A stretch of 64,000 nt of DNA from Kingdonia uniflora (GCA_014058105.1 JACGCM010000630.1:248001-312000); one strand, 5' to 3'. Shown: positions 9,673 to 21,240, counted from the first letter of the stretch. Program-made: numbers and translations. The notes: a model not told the origin generated them from the letters alone.

Positions 9673-10107
9673 CTAAGCATACTCAACAATCTCCATGGGC
9701 TGAGAAGGACAATAACACCTAAATCCTTTCGATCTCTCTAGAAAACCAATGAAGAAACAATTAACAGTCCTCAAATCTAACTTTATGATATTTGGGTTAA
9801 ACAATTTTGCCTCTACAGAACAACCCCAAACACGTAAGTGATTAAGACTAAGATTTCTTCCAGTCCATAGACAATAAGGATTAACAGGAATATAACGAGA
9901 TGGAACTCGATTATGAATATAGACTAAATAACGTAACCACTCTCCCCACAAATTCACAGGTAAATCAGTATGACAAAACATGCTATGAACCATGTTCTGA
10001 TAAGTTTGATTATGGCATTCACAAACACTGTTATCCTCTGGTGATCCAGGGGCAGTGTACTGGGCCACAATACCCTGATCCTTTAAGCACTGATAGAATA
10101 GTCCCAA
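9673..10107 (-). pseudogene. Copia integrase, C-terminal half of the catalytic core
   Basis: A 144-residue frame carries YTAPGSPEDNSVCECHNQTY, which corresponds to the family's P-x-Q-N-G-x-x-E-R-x-N-R-T. The catalytic glutamate is represented by V-C-E-C-H-N. It goes on to the M-V-H-S-M stretch, LPVNLWGEWLRYLVYIHNRV, the G-R-N-L-S-L-N-H-L-R-V-W-G-C motif and the FFIGFLERSKGFRCY that ends the integrase of plant copia elements. The residues around the glutamate are altered, so the enzyme would be inactive. Confidence 0.85.
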
Positions 10108-10279
10108 ATGTTGACCGCCTTGATCGATCTTACCATAATACTCTTCTCCTCAATCTGACCAGACAACCTTAATCTTTCGATCTAACTGTTTCTCAACCTC
10201 TAGCAGAAAAATCTTGAATACATCTACTGAGTCAGACTTCTGATGGATAAGAAAAGCACAAGTATAACGAGAGAAATTG

Positions 10280-10888
10280 TCAATGAAGGTGATAAAATAT
10301 CGATGACCACCTCAGGACGTAATAGGAAAAAAATCCACATATATTTGTGTGAATCAGCTGTAAAAGGTTAGTACTACGAGTAGATTGAAATTTCCTGATT
10401 TTGGTCAATTTTCCACGAATATAATAGATACAAGTCTGAAAATTAGAGAAGTCTAAAACCTCAAGAACCCCATCTCGAACCATAATTTCTTACCTCTTTC
10501 TAGAAATATGTCCTAGTCGTTTGTGCCATAACATCGAAGATTGCTCAAAAAACCTAGAACGTTTAAAAGTTGATGAAATATTAGCATCAGCAGATAAACA
10601 TAACAGAGATGTCTCAAATGAATGACCAAGTGATAAATGACATAATACATCAACTAGTAGACCAGAACTAATACTGGAATCATGATGAATAATGTCAAAA
10701 CCACCATGTCTGAAATTAAAGAAATAGCTGAAAGAGTGCAACCGAGAAACTGAAAGTAGAGATCGTCTCATCAAAAGAACATAAAAGGTTTCTGTCAAAT
10801 CTAAAGAAACACCCGTGTCTAAAATCAAGCAAAAATTTCCATAAAACTCAATATGAAGGCTTCTAGCATCTCTCGAGAAAACCTGCAC
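10280..10888 (-). pseudogene. Copia protease tail, GAG-pre-integrase domain and integrase start
   Basis: Frame 10888-10490 ends in LWHKRLGHISRKR, the GAG-pre-integrase zinc-finger signature (L-W-H-x-R-L-G-H), preceded by the protease's LTETFYVLLMRRSLLSVSRL region. Frame 10483-10280 continues after a short break with MVRDGVLEVLDFSNFQTCIY and a decayed I-H-T-N-I-C-G start of the integrase core, normally H-x-D-x-x-G. Confidence 0.78.
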
Positions 10889-11250
10889 CTCAGGCCTCTC
10901 CGACCGCCTGTTGATGTATCCCTATGAAGAATTTTAAATATAAGTAGTTGCCTCAGAATCTAACCACCAAGAGTTGGTGGGAACATCAACCAAATTGGAT
11001 TCAAAGTAAACATAAATGTGGGAGAGCACATTTTCACTGATGTCATACTTCAACGATAAAAGATGAGATAAGTTACTGTACTGCCTTCCCTTGACGAAAC
11101 TCTTGAACAATTTCTTAATGACATCTAATAGTTCCTAGGAGTAGTTAGAGTCCGTCAAGGTCTTAATATTAGTCAGTTGGTTCTGGATCATAAGGTCCAT
11201 AACTGCATGAACCAAAGACTTATTTTTAGGACGTGCAAAAATTAAATTTT

Positions 11251-12726
11251 ATGCAACTTTAACTTGATCTGCAAAAGATCAGTAACTTGATGTCTTTATT
11301 CTCGATCCTACCTGGGGTTAGGATGGTCGAGTCAGAGTGTCTATAATATTTACGGTATTGATTTTTTACTCTGCGGGTACAACTATGTATCATCGAATCC
11401 CTCCTTTGGGTGGTGATTTGACATACATTGCCCCCTAGTAGGTAATCACTCACGCTCAAGACTAGACTGGCCACTTACAGTTTGACTCGAGACATTTCCT
11501 CACCTTTGGGCCGAGGGTGATCCTCATATCCCCATACCGTGCTGCCTATCTTGACTCATTAATTAATTAAAAGTTAATTAGCCTCCTTTGGGTGGTCTAA
11601 TTGTTTCAAGTTTAATTAGTAAAAAATAATCTTAATGAGACTTTACGAGATAGTCTCAAAATTAGGAGAAACGTTCAACTCCATGGACAAAACTTATTTG
11701 AGTGTATTTGCCTATTTTTTGTCCCGCAGTCCTAACGTCTACATGATCTCACTTAAACCCCATTGGAGATCGTTTGGCATTCAAACCCTATATCATAAAA
11801 TGATTTATTCATAGTTTAATTTTTTTCCAAGAGAAACTAGCAGCCATGTCTTAAACATGGGATATACTCTGTAACTTAATATTTACTAAATTAAATCAAC
11901 TACCAAAAGATTTGTATGGAGATAAGATAACTAAAACTCTTTTACACATGTACTTTCTGATAACAAGAAAGCTTATATATAATGTGCACATGGACTAATG
12001 AGGTTGTATTTGAGTATATATCTTGATACATTATATAAGGAATATATATCTCGATGAATTATAAAAGGAAAACATGCTAGCTGTTAAGACAACAAAGTAT
12101 GTTCCCTATCATCTTCTCCACCAAATAAAATAGAATAAACACCTTTTTCTCCTTTATGGGTACTTGATAGACCTGATGGGTAAGACAACTTTGAATTTTG
12201 TAATGCAAGACAAAAGAAAAGTATCATGCAAGCTCGCATTAGTACTCTCCCAAATCGAAACCTCCCATGCTCTCCCAAAATTGACTAACAAAACATATCA
12301 GGATCCATCTTCGAACCTTTCATCAAAATAAGCGTAACCACAATCAATTTACTGGGAACTTCTTTGTATAGGTTTCCATTGATTTGAAAAATGCAAGGAG
12401 TAAATCTATTATTGATGTTTGTTATAAGGGATTTCAAGGACAAAAAAAGATTAACAGTACTGGCCATGAAGTCGTTTGTGGCAACAGTGGGAGTACGCAT
12501 GACTAGAATCGATAACTAACCCTAAGCACACAATAGCGCCAACAACATTTCCATTGATGGATGTCTTGAGCTTGAGACATGGAGCAATTTGACTCGGTAA
12601 TAGTGCCAAAAAACAAAAAACAAAACTTCACTGACAACCAGTTTGTTACTTTTCTCTTTTCCTTAAAAAATTTAATTACAATATTTTGTATCCTAGGACT
12701 GACACCAATTGCTTGAAATATATACA
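11251..12726. other. Spacer, possible decayed leader of the minus-strand copia element
   Basis: No domain is recognised on either strand. Short minus-strand frames exist at 12084-12278 (64 aa), 12285-12500 (71 aa) and 12503-12727 (74 aa), none of known type. A phrase CCTCCTTTGGGTGGT occurs twice (about 11399 and 11581). Its position just upstream of the copia pol on the same strand fits a decayed leader or gag, but this is inference. Confidence 0.4.
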
Positions 12727-13110
12727 ATTGCTATGATCAATAATAGGATATGGAAAATAGATTATACTAACCTCTTCTCTCGCTCTCTAAAAATCCTCTG
12801 TTCTTGAGTGGAGTCTTCCCTTGGATTTGTTGTAGACCTCAATGGGATGGTTTTTTGTGTTGTAGCCTCCAAGAGAGACTTCCTCTCTATTTAACCTGAT
12901 AGGGTTAGAGTGGTCTTCCCATTATACCCTCAAACCCTAATAAAGAGTAACACTAGGTTTTACTTACCTTAACTTGGTATAACAATTGGGAACAACCAAT
13001 AACACCTATACGACCTATTAACATGTGTGCTTGTGAACCGAAAGAGTAGTGCCGGTATAGATGGAAAGTCTAGCAACTTTACAAGGACTATTTTTGTAAC
13101 AATTTTGAAA
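12727..13110. repeat. LTR-like fragment related to 4235-4345
   Basis: The first 110 bases match 4235-4345 closely (TATGGAAAATAGATTATACT ... GTGGAGTCTTCCCTTGGAT ... CAATGGGATGG). The rest (CTCTATTTAACCTGATAGGG, ACCCTAATAAAGAGTAACAC) has the look of an LTR R/U5 region read on the minus strand. It may be the 5' LTR end of the copia element at 8754-11250, but a second copy was not found. Confidence 0.5.
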
Positions 13111-13316
13111 CGAAACTTATCTGTTCTATGATGGAAAAAAATTAAATTATGGGTGAAATACAGCGATAGCTTGGTTCCTGCATAATTTTTTAATAATAGG
13201 ATATGTTTAATAATGTCAGGAGTAGAATTATTATGCTAGTTAATCCTTCTCTTACTATAACTTTTGTTTTAATTTTATTTGTAAAATTATCATAGGTAAA
13301 ATTCAATAGTACAAGC

Positions 13317-14870
13317 ATGGGTAATAGTGAAAGTAACTCAAAGGATATGTCCAGTAGCTCTGAAGATATGTCTTCAAGTAGTTTAGATAACAAAATTGAA
13401 GAGAATCACAAACATACTTTAGAAAACGATTATGAGCAAAACGAGAGTAAAGAAGAATTACAAGAAGAGTCACTTGCACCGACTGATTTGGATATGAATA
13501 CGGATAACGAAGTACTATATAAAGGTATGATGTTTGAATCCGAAGAAAAGGCATAAGAAAAATATAATGAGCTTGCTAGAGTCAAAGATTTTAGTGTACG
13601 AAAGCGGATGAAATGCAAAAATAACATTTATGGCTGTGAGATGCTGACTTTTTGTTTGCTTCAAAGAAGGTTTAAAAGGGAAGGATCCTCGACATCCAAA
13701 TCTGAAAGTAAGCAAGAAGGAAATACGGACTGGTTGTACATCACGTATGATGATAAACAAATTAAGCAGATGATGAATGGAAGGTTAGTGAAATATCATA
13801 TGAACACAATCATTCTCTTGCAATTTTGAAGAAAGCATACATGCTCAGATCACACAGAAAAGTAAAAGTACATGTTGCAAAAATTGAAATTTTAAATGTT
13901 GTGGGTATCATGCCAATAGATGGTTTTGATTACATTGTTCAACAAGTTGGGGGTCATGCTAATGTTGGTTTTACACATGTTGACTAAAAAAATTGGCTTC
14001 AAAAGAAATGGAGATAATAACTTGGAATGGGAAATACGTGTGTAGTTTTGAGCTATTTTACAAAAAAGCTGCGAAAAAACCCAACGTTCTTGTATGCCTT
14101 AATGCTTGATGATGATAACCTATTGATAAATTTCTTTTGGGTTGACGCGATGTCAGTAATGACTATAAGTACTTTGGAGATGTCATTGTTTTCAATACAA
14201 CTTAACGCACAAATAAATATTACAGGCCTTTTGCACCATTCGCTGGAGTGAATCATCACACCCAAAAAAGGCATATGAGAGGCATTGTTACATTTGACTC
14301 TGCGGTTTCTGAAGTTATGTGCAATTGTAGAAAATTAGAATGTGCTGAAATCTTATGTCATCATATCATAAAAGCATTGTATCATAGAAATATACATAAA
14401 ATCCCCATCTAATACATCATTAAGAGATGGACTAGGGGAGCTAAGGGCGAAATTGTAAGAGATCAAGGTGGCAACTCAATTATAGTTGATCCTCGTGCAG
14501 ATATATCCTTGCGTTACAATAAACTTTGTTGTAAAGCTGTTAGCTTCGTACTCAATGGTTCAACTCATGAGGAATTGTATTTTCTATGGGGTTGTTGGAT
14601 AATGGCTTAAAAGAGCATGATATAGCTGCAAAAAAAATTGAAGAAGCTTCTAAGGATGTCTCAAAGTCAAAGACCGAGCGGAGAAGAAACCTTGGATGTG
14701 GCGGAAGGAAGTGAAAGAGGACGATCATCTGTTGCAAGAATAATGAATGGATTAGAAGTTGCCCAAAAAAGAAAAAAAAACATGGGAAAAATGATTTCAA
14801 TCAAATAATAAATCCGACGAGAATCATCCAAAAAAAGGACAAGAGACAAGAGGTAATTTATTTATTTTTT
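13317..14870 (+). pseudogene. FAR1-related (FRS) transcription-factor pseudogene, internal deletion
   Basis: FAR1-related proteins descend from Mutator-type transposases and have a FAR1 zinc-finger domain, a MULE domain and a SWIM zinc finger. All three are represented. An acidic, Ser-rich N-terminus (from the ATG at 13317) leads to VLYKGMMFESEEKA, a TAA stop (13554), and then YNELARVKDFSVRKRMKCKN, the FAR1 domain. From about 13830 comes the linker (KKAYMLRSHRKVKVHVAKIE). From about 14050 comes the MULE start (SYFTKKLRKNPTFLYALML, INFFWVDAMSVM). At about 14250 the frame reaches the NHH-like end of that motif, and within 30 bp it jumps to FDSAVSEVMCNCRKLECAEI and LCHHIIKALYHRN, the SWIM C-x-C...C-x-H. 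Some 200 residues of the MULE core are missing. At least one in-frame stop and several frame changes make it non-coding. The SWIM end is followed by IIKRWTRGAKGEIVRD, as in intact family members. Confidence 0.85.
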
Positions 14871-15790
14871 AGTTTTTTTAAAATATTCTTGTTATTAGCA
14901 TATATTATTCTTATACTATATATTTTCTTATGAATCTTACAAATGTAGGTGCACTATATGAAAGTTAGAAAAATAACTTTATTTTCAATCCAAGTTTTGT
15001 CGAGGGAGATGTTCATCCAAATATGCCCCTAAGTCAAAATATTCAAGTATATTTTAAATCTCATTGGCCATTTTTATATTATAGATGCCACATTACTAGA
15101 AACTTATTCTCTTAAACATTTTATCATAGATCATGGTTTCTCAGTTCCTACATTTGATCTTGACTCATTCGACGTTGATGATATTTCTCATAGAAGCTAT
15201 TGCTAGTTGTTGCAACAGGTAAGAGATAAATCTTCCTAAGCCTTCTTACTAATTGTATTCTATCAATTCATTCAAGTTGAACTTTGTAATTTGTAATATT
15301 ATATTAGGTAGCATGCAACTTGGGGGTTCCCTGGTCCTCGAAAAACTTACCACCCTGTGCATACTCTCAAGAAAGTATTCACGAATCTACTCAGGTACAT
15401 AACGTTGATATTCATGGGTCTATCTCAAATTTAATTTTAAAAATAAGCCATACATATTATAGTATTTTTTTTTATTGCGTAGGGTATGTCACAGGAATCA
15501 CTATATACTAATTTGCTACAAAATCCTAATACTATTGATTTTTTATTTGACAAAGAAAACTTGTTGTTAGTTTGACGCTAATGCATTAAATGATATTGGT
15601 CGAGTATATAGCCGATCGAGAATTTTATGCCACTTTTTCGATCATCGATAATTTGTTCTAAATTACAACATTGAATGGCCTTGTATGTTTTCTCTTGTGT
15701 CAAGCAGGTTTTAAAACCATTGCCAAAGGAGTATTGTTGGAAAAAATACATGTCTTTTCTATGTGGTTTGAATAAAACATTGGTAATTAC
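14871..15790. other. Spacer after the FAR1-like pseudogene
   Basis: The sequence is AT-rich with T-rich tracts. No domain is recognised. It could be the decayed 3' end of the FAR1-like gene, but I see no motif to support that. Confidence 0.5.
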
Positions 15791-16405
15791 TGTTAGTCCC
15801 ACATTGGATAAGTGAAAAAAGTTTTTTCACTTTATATTGGGTTACACATGTATAGCATGTGTAAGTAGGTAGTGCTCTCACAAGTGTGTGAGGCGAGTGT
15901 GTAAAAGCTTGCTATGGGGACGCCCATGGGAATGCGTACTCGAACCAACCCATGACCCATTTGGACTATTTTATAAGATGTATTCAAATAAGATTCTATT
16001 CAAATTGATTATGATTCTATTCGAATAGATCTGGCAGTGAGAAATGTATTTGAACAGAAATAGATTTTATTCGAATAAAACATGCAGTTACTCTTAAAGA
16101 GATACAACTCTTCTCAGAGGTGTATCTTGGGACGCAACCCTATCTACAAGTACTTCTAAAGGGCACCTTCTCCTTTATTTAAATCATTGTTCTTGATGTG
16201 TTTGATACATAGAAAACATCCCCGAATCTTATTCCTCCTCTTCTCAATTTGATTCCTTCTTGAGAGTGAAATCACAGATAGTTCGACAGGCATATCGACT
16301 TGAGTGCTTCAAGTCTATACGATTCGATCGTTGTATCTTAGGAGAAAGGCACCATCAACTGTGAAGTACCATACGCAGGGTGTAATCTGTCTTAAGGAAA
16401 TTACA
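15791..16405 (+). repeat. LTR-like repeat (copia-type solo LTR or LTR remnant)
   Basis: It starts TGTTAGTCCCACATTGG, a start I associate with LTRs of plant copia elements, followed by GTGAAAAAAGTTTTTTCACT, a perfect inverted repeat around AAGTTT. The right end is unclear: TTACA at 16401-16405 is a plausible end but no TSD fits it. No second copy is in the window. Confidence 0.5.
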
Positions 16406-16692
16406 GTGACTGCAAGCCTCGATCTTTAGTTTTTCTATTTCCTTTTTCGTTCATCTTCATCTTCAATTTTGAATACATGTTCTAGAAGTATCTATGTCAA
16501 AACCTGTCAATGACAATGACTCTCATGATTCAAATAATGAGGTATATAGTGATTCACTTGATATAGCTCATAATTTTTTAGAGCTTGGAGATGATGATAG
16601 GTGAATTAGTATAAATGTGGGGATTTATGATCATGGAGAAGATGGGGGAATTAGTATAGATGTATCGATTTTCTGCATGTATATATGCATGG
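16406..16692 (+). other. Short open frame of unknown nature before the copia insertion
   Basis: An ATG at 16494 opens a 36-codon acidic frame (MSKPVNDNDSHDSNNEVYSD ...) that ends at a TGA at 16602. I do not recognise it. The copia element is inserted at 16693, so the original sequence continues at 42964. The acidic, Ser/Asn/Asp-rich composition resembles the N-terminus of the FAR1-like gene upstream, but that is weak evidence. Confidence 0.35.
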
Positions 16693-17167
16693 TGTGATAC
16701 TGCCATATTTTTTGTTCGAATAGACTTTGAGTCTGTTCAAACATAACAAAGTTTGTTCGAACAATTTACTCAGAATTCTTTTTCTTCGAATGCACTTTAG
16801 GTGTTTATTCGAATAGAAAAGAATATGTTCGAATAGACATCGAGAAAAATTAATTTTGAGTTTTGTTTTGCCCCGAGATCTGAGTGATTGTATGTGTTCT
16901 CCCAAGTATATAAGGGAGAGTTAGTTTTTATAAAAGCCACCCTTGGTCAGATCTTTTTGGTAGATAAATTCTTGAGAGAAAAACCTCATTTGTTTGTAAG
17001 ATTGTGACCTTGAATCTTGAAATAAACTTTCTCTCTATTGTGTATGAATCAAGGCAATTACCGAACCACCTTAAAACCTTGTTATTGGTTTTTGTTGTGT
17101 ATTTCTTTAGCTTGTTCATAGTTAATCGGATCGAATCAGAGTTTGGCTTCTATGGGGCAGCTTAACA
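16693..17167 (+). repeat. 5' LTR (475 bp) of the outer copia element
   Basis: It runs from TGTGATACTGCC to CAGCTTAACA. It shares with the 3' LTR the GAATAGACTTTGAGTCTGTT start, the CCCAAGTATATAAGGGAGAG TATA region (about 16902) and TAGCTTGTTCATAGTTAATC near the end. The left flank is the TSD catgg. Confidence 0.92.
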
Positions 17168-17182
17168 ATTGATATCAGAGCA
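17168..17182 (+). promoter_or_regulatory. Primer-binding site, copia type (initiator tRNA-Met)
   Basis: ATTGATATCAGAGCA immediately follows the LTR end. The family consensus is TGGTATCAGAGC, complementary to the 3' part of initiator methionine tRNA; one base differs here. Confidence 0.88.
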
Positions 17183-17283
17183 AGGTTGTTTTCTCGGCGG
17201 TGCCTAGAATTGAGGTAACATCGACTTATCTTAATTTCATTTAAGTTTTTGATTTCGGTTAGTGCATGAAAATTAGGAAAACC

Positions 17284-18177
17284 ATGGTAGAAGGAGATGA
17301 ACCTAGTTTCTCGAACCCTAAATTGAATACAATAGTGATATTTAACAACGCAAAGATAAAAGTTGAAAAAATCAACGGCGCCAATAACTTTGGCATGCGA
17401 CAATGCGAGGTCATTGATCCGCTAAGTTAAGAAGATTTAGATGAGGTGTTGGAAGACAAATCAAATGAGGTAGATGAAAGTGTTTAGAAGAAAATAAATA
17501 AGAAGGCCTGTGGTCAAATTCGCTCATAACTTGCTCAAGATATAAAATACCTTGTAATAAACGAAACCTTGGCAAAGGAAATTTGGAGGATTCTTAAGGC
17601 GAAGTATTTGGTGAAAAACATCCAAAATCGACTCCATTTGAAGGGGAAGCTTTACCGCTATACGATAAGATAAATGATTTCTATGTTGGAGCACTTGAAT
17701 GATTTCACTAAGTAATTAGCCGACTTGGTGAACCTAGAGGAAATTATTGGCGACAAAGACAAAATACTTTTGTTCTTGAACTCGCTTCCCGATGAATACA
17801 AACATTTTGTTACGAAAATAACGTACGGGAAGAGTTCATTGCAAGACTCGGATGTGACTACGACGATGGTGAATAATGAGTTCCGAAGGAAGGAAAAGTG
17901 TGAGTCTGAGGAGTCGACATTTGAGGTATTGATGACTAGACGGAGGTCTTTGGACAAAGGAAAGTCTAGTGGTAACAACTTTCGATCAAAGTCGAAAGGT
18001 CGCGGTGTAAATAGTAACAACTTGGGAAAAAACCAATGTGTGTTTTGTAAAGAGATCGGTTATTGGAAAAATGAATGTCCTGCGCTATTTAAGAAGAAGA
18101 AAGGCAGGAAATTGGGCTCTTCGGTAAATGTTGCTCAAGACACGGCAAATGGAGGTAATGATTATGAATTTTTTTAA
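17284..18177 (+). pseudogene. Copia gag (Tnt1/Tork type) with zinc knuckle
   Basis: The ATG at 17284 opens with MVEGDEPSFSNPKL and soon reaches the conserved NGANNFGMRQCEVIDPL, the start of the UBN2-type copia gag. Stops interrupt at about 17429, 17485 and 17529. From 17725 an uninterrupted frame of 150 codons carries LLFLNSLPDEYKHFVTKITY and the CCHC knuckle C-V-F-C-K-E-I-G-Y-W-K-N-E-C-P (about 18039-18081), where the usual G-H is G-Y-W. The knuckle's histidine is therefore lost. It ends at a TAA before the protease. Confidence 0.87.
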
Positions 18178-18221
18178 CTATATCATCGGGTGCATGTATT
18201 GTTGATTCAAAGGAATAGATC

Positions 18222-18683
18222 TTGGATTCGGGTGCTACTTATCACATTTGTCTTGAGAGGGGTTGCTTTTCTAGTTTAAAAAATTTAGAAGGTGGAGCTA
18301 TGTTGATGGGAAATGATATTTCCTATCGCATTATTAGGATAAGTAGCATTTGTCTAAATTTGCACAATGTGTTGGTTAAAGAGATTGAGGAGGTTCGGTA
18401 TATTCTGAAGATGATGAAGAACATTATCTCAATGGGTTTACTAGAAGCGAGAGGCTACAAGGTTGTGTCTGAGAATGGTATGAAGAAGGTTCTTAAGGGA
18501 GCCATGGTTGTGTTGAAGGGTCAAAGAAGAAGTAACAACTTGTACTATTTAAATGGTACAATTGTTCTTGGTGAGGTTACTACTGCGGATAGTGAGGAAA
18601 TCATTTCCAGAGATACCACTAGACTATGGCATATACGTTTGGCGTATACCAAGGGGAAGTTCCTGAGAGTTCTTGTGAACTAG
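18222..18683 (+). pseudogene. Copia aspartic protease and GAG-pre-integrase region
   Basis: The frame opens with MDSGATYHIC, the intact copia protease site D-S-G-A-T-x-H-x-C. It passes through VRYILKMMKNIISMGLLEAR and a region corresponding to GAG-pre-integrase, RLWHIRLAYTKGKFL, where the expected L-W-H-x-R-L-G-H has lost its G-H. It ends at a TAG (18681). Confidence 0.87.
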
Positions 18684-18699
18684 GGGATATTGAAGGGTG

Positions 18700-19394
18700 C
18701 CAAGGCGTGCAAGTTAGGCTTCTATTAAACATTGTGTTATGGGCAAGTGAACAAGGGTAAAGTTTGGCACAACTATCCACCGTACTCATGGAATCCTTGA
18801 TTATGTTCATACAGATATTTAGGGATCCTTCAGGAATACATCACTTGGGGGTAAGCATTACTTTGTATCTTTTGTGGATGATTTTTCTAGGCGGATATGG
18901 GTATATACCATGAGGAGGGAAGATGAAGTCCTAGAAATTTTTATGAGGTGGAAGAAGTTGATAGAAACTCAGACTAACAGAAAGATCAAGTTGATCCGTT
19001 CAAATAATGGTGGAGTGTATACTAGTAATTCATTCTTGCAAATATGTTAGGATGAGGGGATCGTTCGACATTTCACCGTTAGAGAGACACCGCAACAAAA
19101 TAGGGTAGCAGAGCTTATGAATCATACTTTGTTGGAAAAGGTGCGATGTATGTTGTCTAATTCTATGTTGGGCATGAGTTAAGGCTTTGACATATGCATG
19201 CTACCTCGTTAATAGGTTGCCTTCAGCTGCAATTGAGGGTAAGACACCAATGAAAGGTAGGTTGGGAGAACCTGCTATAGATTATGATACTCTTTATATT
19301 TTTGGGTATCCGGCATACTATCATGTCAAAGATGGTAAGTTGGATCCTCGAGCAAGGAAGGCCATTTTTCAAGGTAAGAAGAAGGGCGTGAAAG
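18700..19394 (+). pseudogene. Copia integrase core, cut by the Tat insertion
   Basis: From about 18800 the sequence reads GGKHYFVSFVDDFSRRIWVY, KKLIETQTNRKIKLIRSNNG and TPQQNRVAELMNHTLLEKVR, then LVNRLPSAAIEGKTPM and DPRARKAIFQGKKKGVK. The second catalytic aspartate (normally R-S-D-N-G) is asparagine, and stops lie at about 19048 and 19181. The next family motif, G-Y-K-L-W, is found at 41220 on the far side of the insertion, which starts at 19395. Confidence 0.88.
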
Positions 19395-19870
19395 TGTAGT
19401 AGCATATTCCCCAGATTCGATAAAGAGGAGCTAGTGCAACCATGTCGAAGGTATGTGGTCATTCGAGAAGATGTCAAGTGTACGCCAACAGATCTCGACC
19501 CTCTATAGTAACCATTACACTTGGTCAAATAGAACCGTTGCACACGATCCACGAAGTTGGCCCACCACCCAAGAAATCAGGAGGACAATTACTTATAAAT
19601 GTTTGTATCCATTATAAATATAGGCAGAGCTTAGAACAACAATGACACACATTTTTTTACTATCATTCTTAACTTTACCTGTAAAATCTCTTCGCAATTG
19701 TAATAACCTAACACATATTGGATTTATCCTCCAAAATCCTCCTCGAGGTCATGGTTCTTCTTAGATTTCACTGAGTTTCCACATAAAATCTATTGTGTCA
19801 TGGCGTAGAATTGTAATCTCCTTACTAAAGTATTGGCAAAGTTTACCATCAGGGAAAATACGCTATTATA
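19395..19870 (+). repeat. 5' LTR (476 bp) of the nested Tat element
   Basis: It runs from TGTAGTAGCATATTCC to ACGCTATTATA, so the final CA has decayed to TA. It aligns to 40792-41215 with several indels. TATTATAAATATAGG-like sequence at about 19607 could be its TATA box. The 5-bp TSD gaaag precedes it. Confidence 0.9.
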
Positions 19871-19871
19871 A

Positions 19872-19890
19872 TTGGCGTTGTCTGTGGGAA
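19872..19890 (+). promoter_or_regulatory. Primer-binding site of the nested Tat element
   Basis: TTGGCGTTGTCTGTGGGAA follows the 5' LTR by one base. It differs from the PBS of the elements at 3490 and 4814 by one transition (GCC to GTT region). Confidence 0.85.
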
Positions 19891-20436
19891 AATCCATTTT
19901 TTCTTTACCAAATCTTATTCTATACCATCATTTTCCATGACCAACATAAACTTAAGTTTTTCCAGTAATAAGAAAAATAATGAGGACATTCCAATCGCTG
20001 TTCAGTCAGAGATCGTCAATTTGCACAATGCAGTTATCGAACTTCAGAAGTAGATAAAATCTGTCAAGAATTAGCGACTCGAAGATCAGAGGATTCATAC
20101 TTAAGCCCTCCAAGTTGAGAGGGACGAGAGGAGGAAGGCCCTGGAATAACAAAGTTGAACTCATCAGAAAGAAATGGAAAGTCTACAAAGACACCAAGAT
20201 TGATTCACTAATCGCCAAGAATTACCCCCTCCAGCCCGAAGTGAACACCAATCCAGAGCTTCCCTAAGGGAAACATACCAAGAGAAGAACGAAATCAAAC
20301 CTCAATATCCCGATCGAGGAACCCGGAAAGAGCATCCTGACATTTTGACCTCACATCATCAGTATCAACACCTCAGGGAAGTCGACGAACACGTCAACAA
20401 ACCCCACCGCCACCTCCAAGACGCTCAATCAAAATA

Positions 20437-21240
20437 TTGTTGGGCCCAGAAGGACAAAGATATTTTTATCAACAGGTTCTAGCTGAGCAAAATACTCTCC
20501 AACAATTTATTACCTTGGATGACTTGAACAACAGGATTCAAGCCATACATTCAGACAATCCTAGTCAACAATCCGTTTTGGACAGAATTGAGACTAACCC
20601 AATTTCTCCTCATTTCAAAGTTATGCCCATTCTAGACAACTTCCACATGCCAAAATTTTACCAATATACAGGCCTCACCGACCCACTCACCCACGTCCGT
20701 CACTTCAAAGCAGCCGTAGGCCTGTACTCTAAACTCGATCACATGCTGTACCGTATGTTTAACATGAGCCTCAAAGAAGAGCCTCTTAGGTGGTTCCACA
20801 CCATTCCCAAAGGTTTGATAACCAGCTTTGCCCCAATTACAATGACTTTTCAAGTCAAACTATGTTCATGCCAAAGAACGCAAGATAACGGTGGACTCTA
20901 TCTTCCTTTTTGAACAAGGGGCAAAGGAAATTTAGAAAATCTTTACAAGCACTTTCTGTAAGAAATGAGGAAAATTGGAAACTTAGATCCCAAAATTGTT
21001 GTACCAGCGTTTACCTCTGCACTTCACATCGATTCAAAATTTTGAGAAGAACTTACACTTCACAAACCCAAGATAGTCACTAAAATGATCGACGTGATGA
21101 ATAACTATATTGAACTCGAAGGATCTAAGAAAGATAATATGAAAAGTTATTATGTTATACATTCCAATGACTTGCTCACACCACCACACTCAAAACCAGC
21201 AAACAATGTTTCTGTCAAATAGCATGGGTGTTTTAACGAC
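20437..21240 (+). pseudogene. Tat-type gag remnant
   Basis: A 158-codon frame contains FKVMPILDNFHMPKFYQYTG, DPLTHVRHFKAAVGLY and SLKEEPLRWFHTIPKGLITS, the retrotransposon-gag core. It leaves frame after about 20850. Further conserved gag pieces follow in other frames to about 21240 (ALHIDSKF, IELEGSKKD). A long charged N-terminal region precedes it from about 19940 and is broken by stops. Confidence 0.85.

Larger units (their letters stand above)
8754..11250 (-). mobile_element. Decayed Ty1/copia pol, minus strand, with RT core deleted
   Basis: Read on the minus strand, the pieces are gag tail and protease remnant (about 11200-10920, with a WWLDSEATTYI-like stretch in place of the D-S-G-A-T site), GAG-pre-integrase (10888-10490, ending LWHKRLGHIS), integrase (10483-9673), RT start (9561-9040, ending ARLVAKHPRIDFDETFSPVS), then QMDVKTAFIYGRLNEEIYM near 8960. 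At that point the YVDD region is missing: within about 60 bp the sequence jumps to the RNase H-type DYLKRTRDYRLVY and LGYSDSYFVGV. The order protease-integrase-RT-RNase H is diagnostic of copia. I could not find flanking LTRs with confidence; the fragment at 12730-13110 is a candidate for one. Confidence 0.85.
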
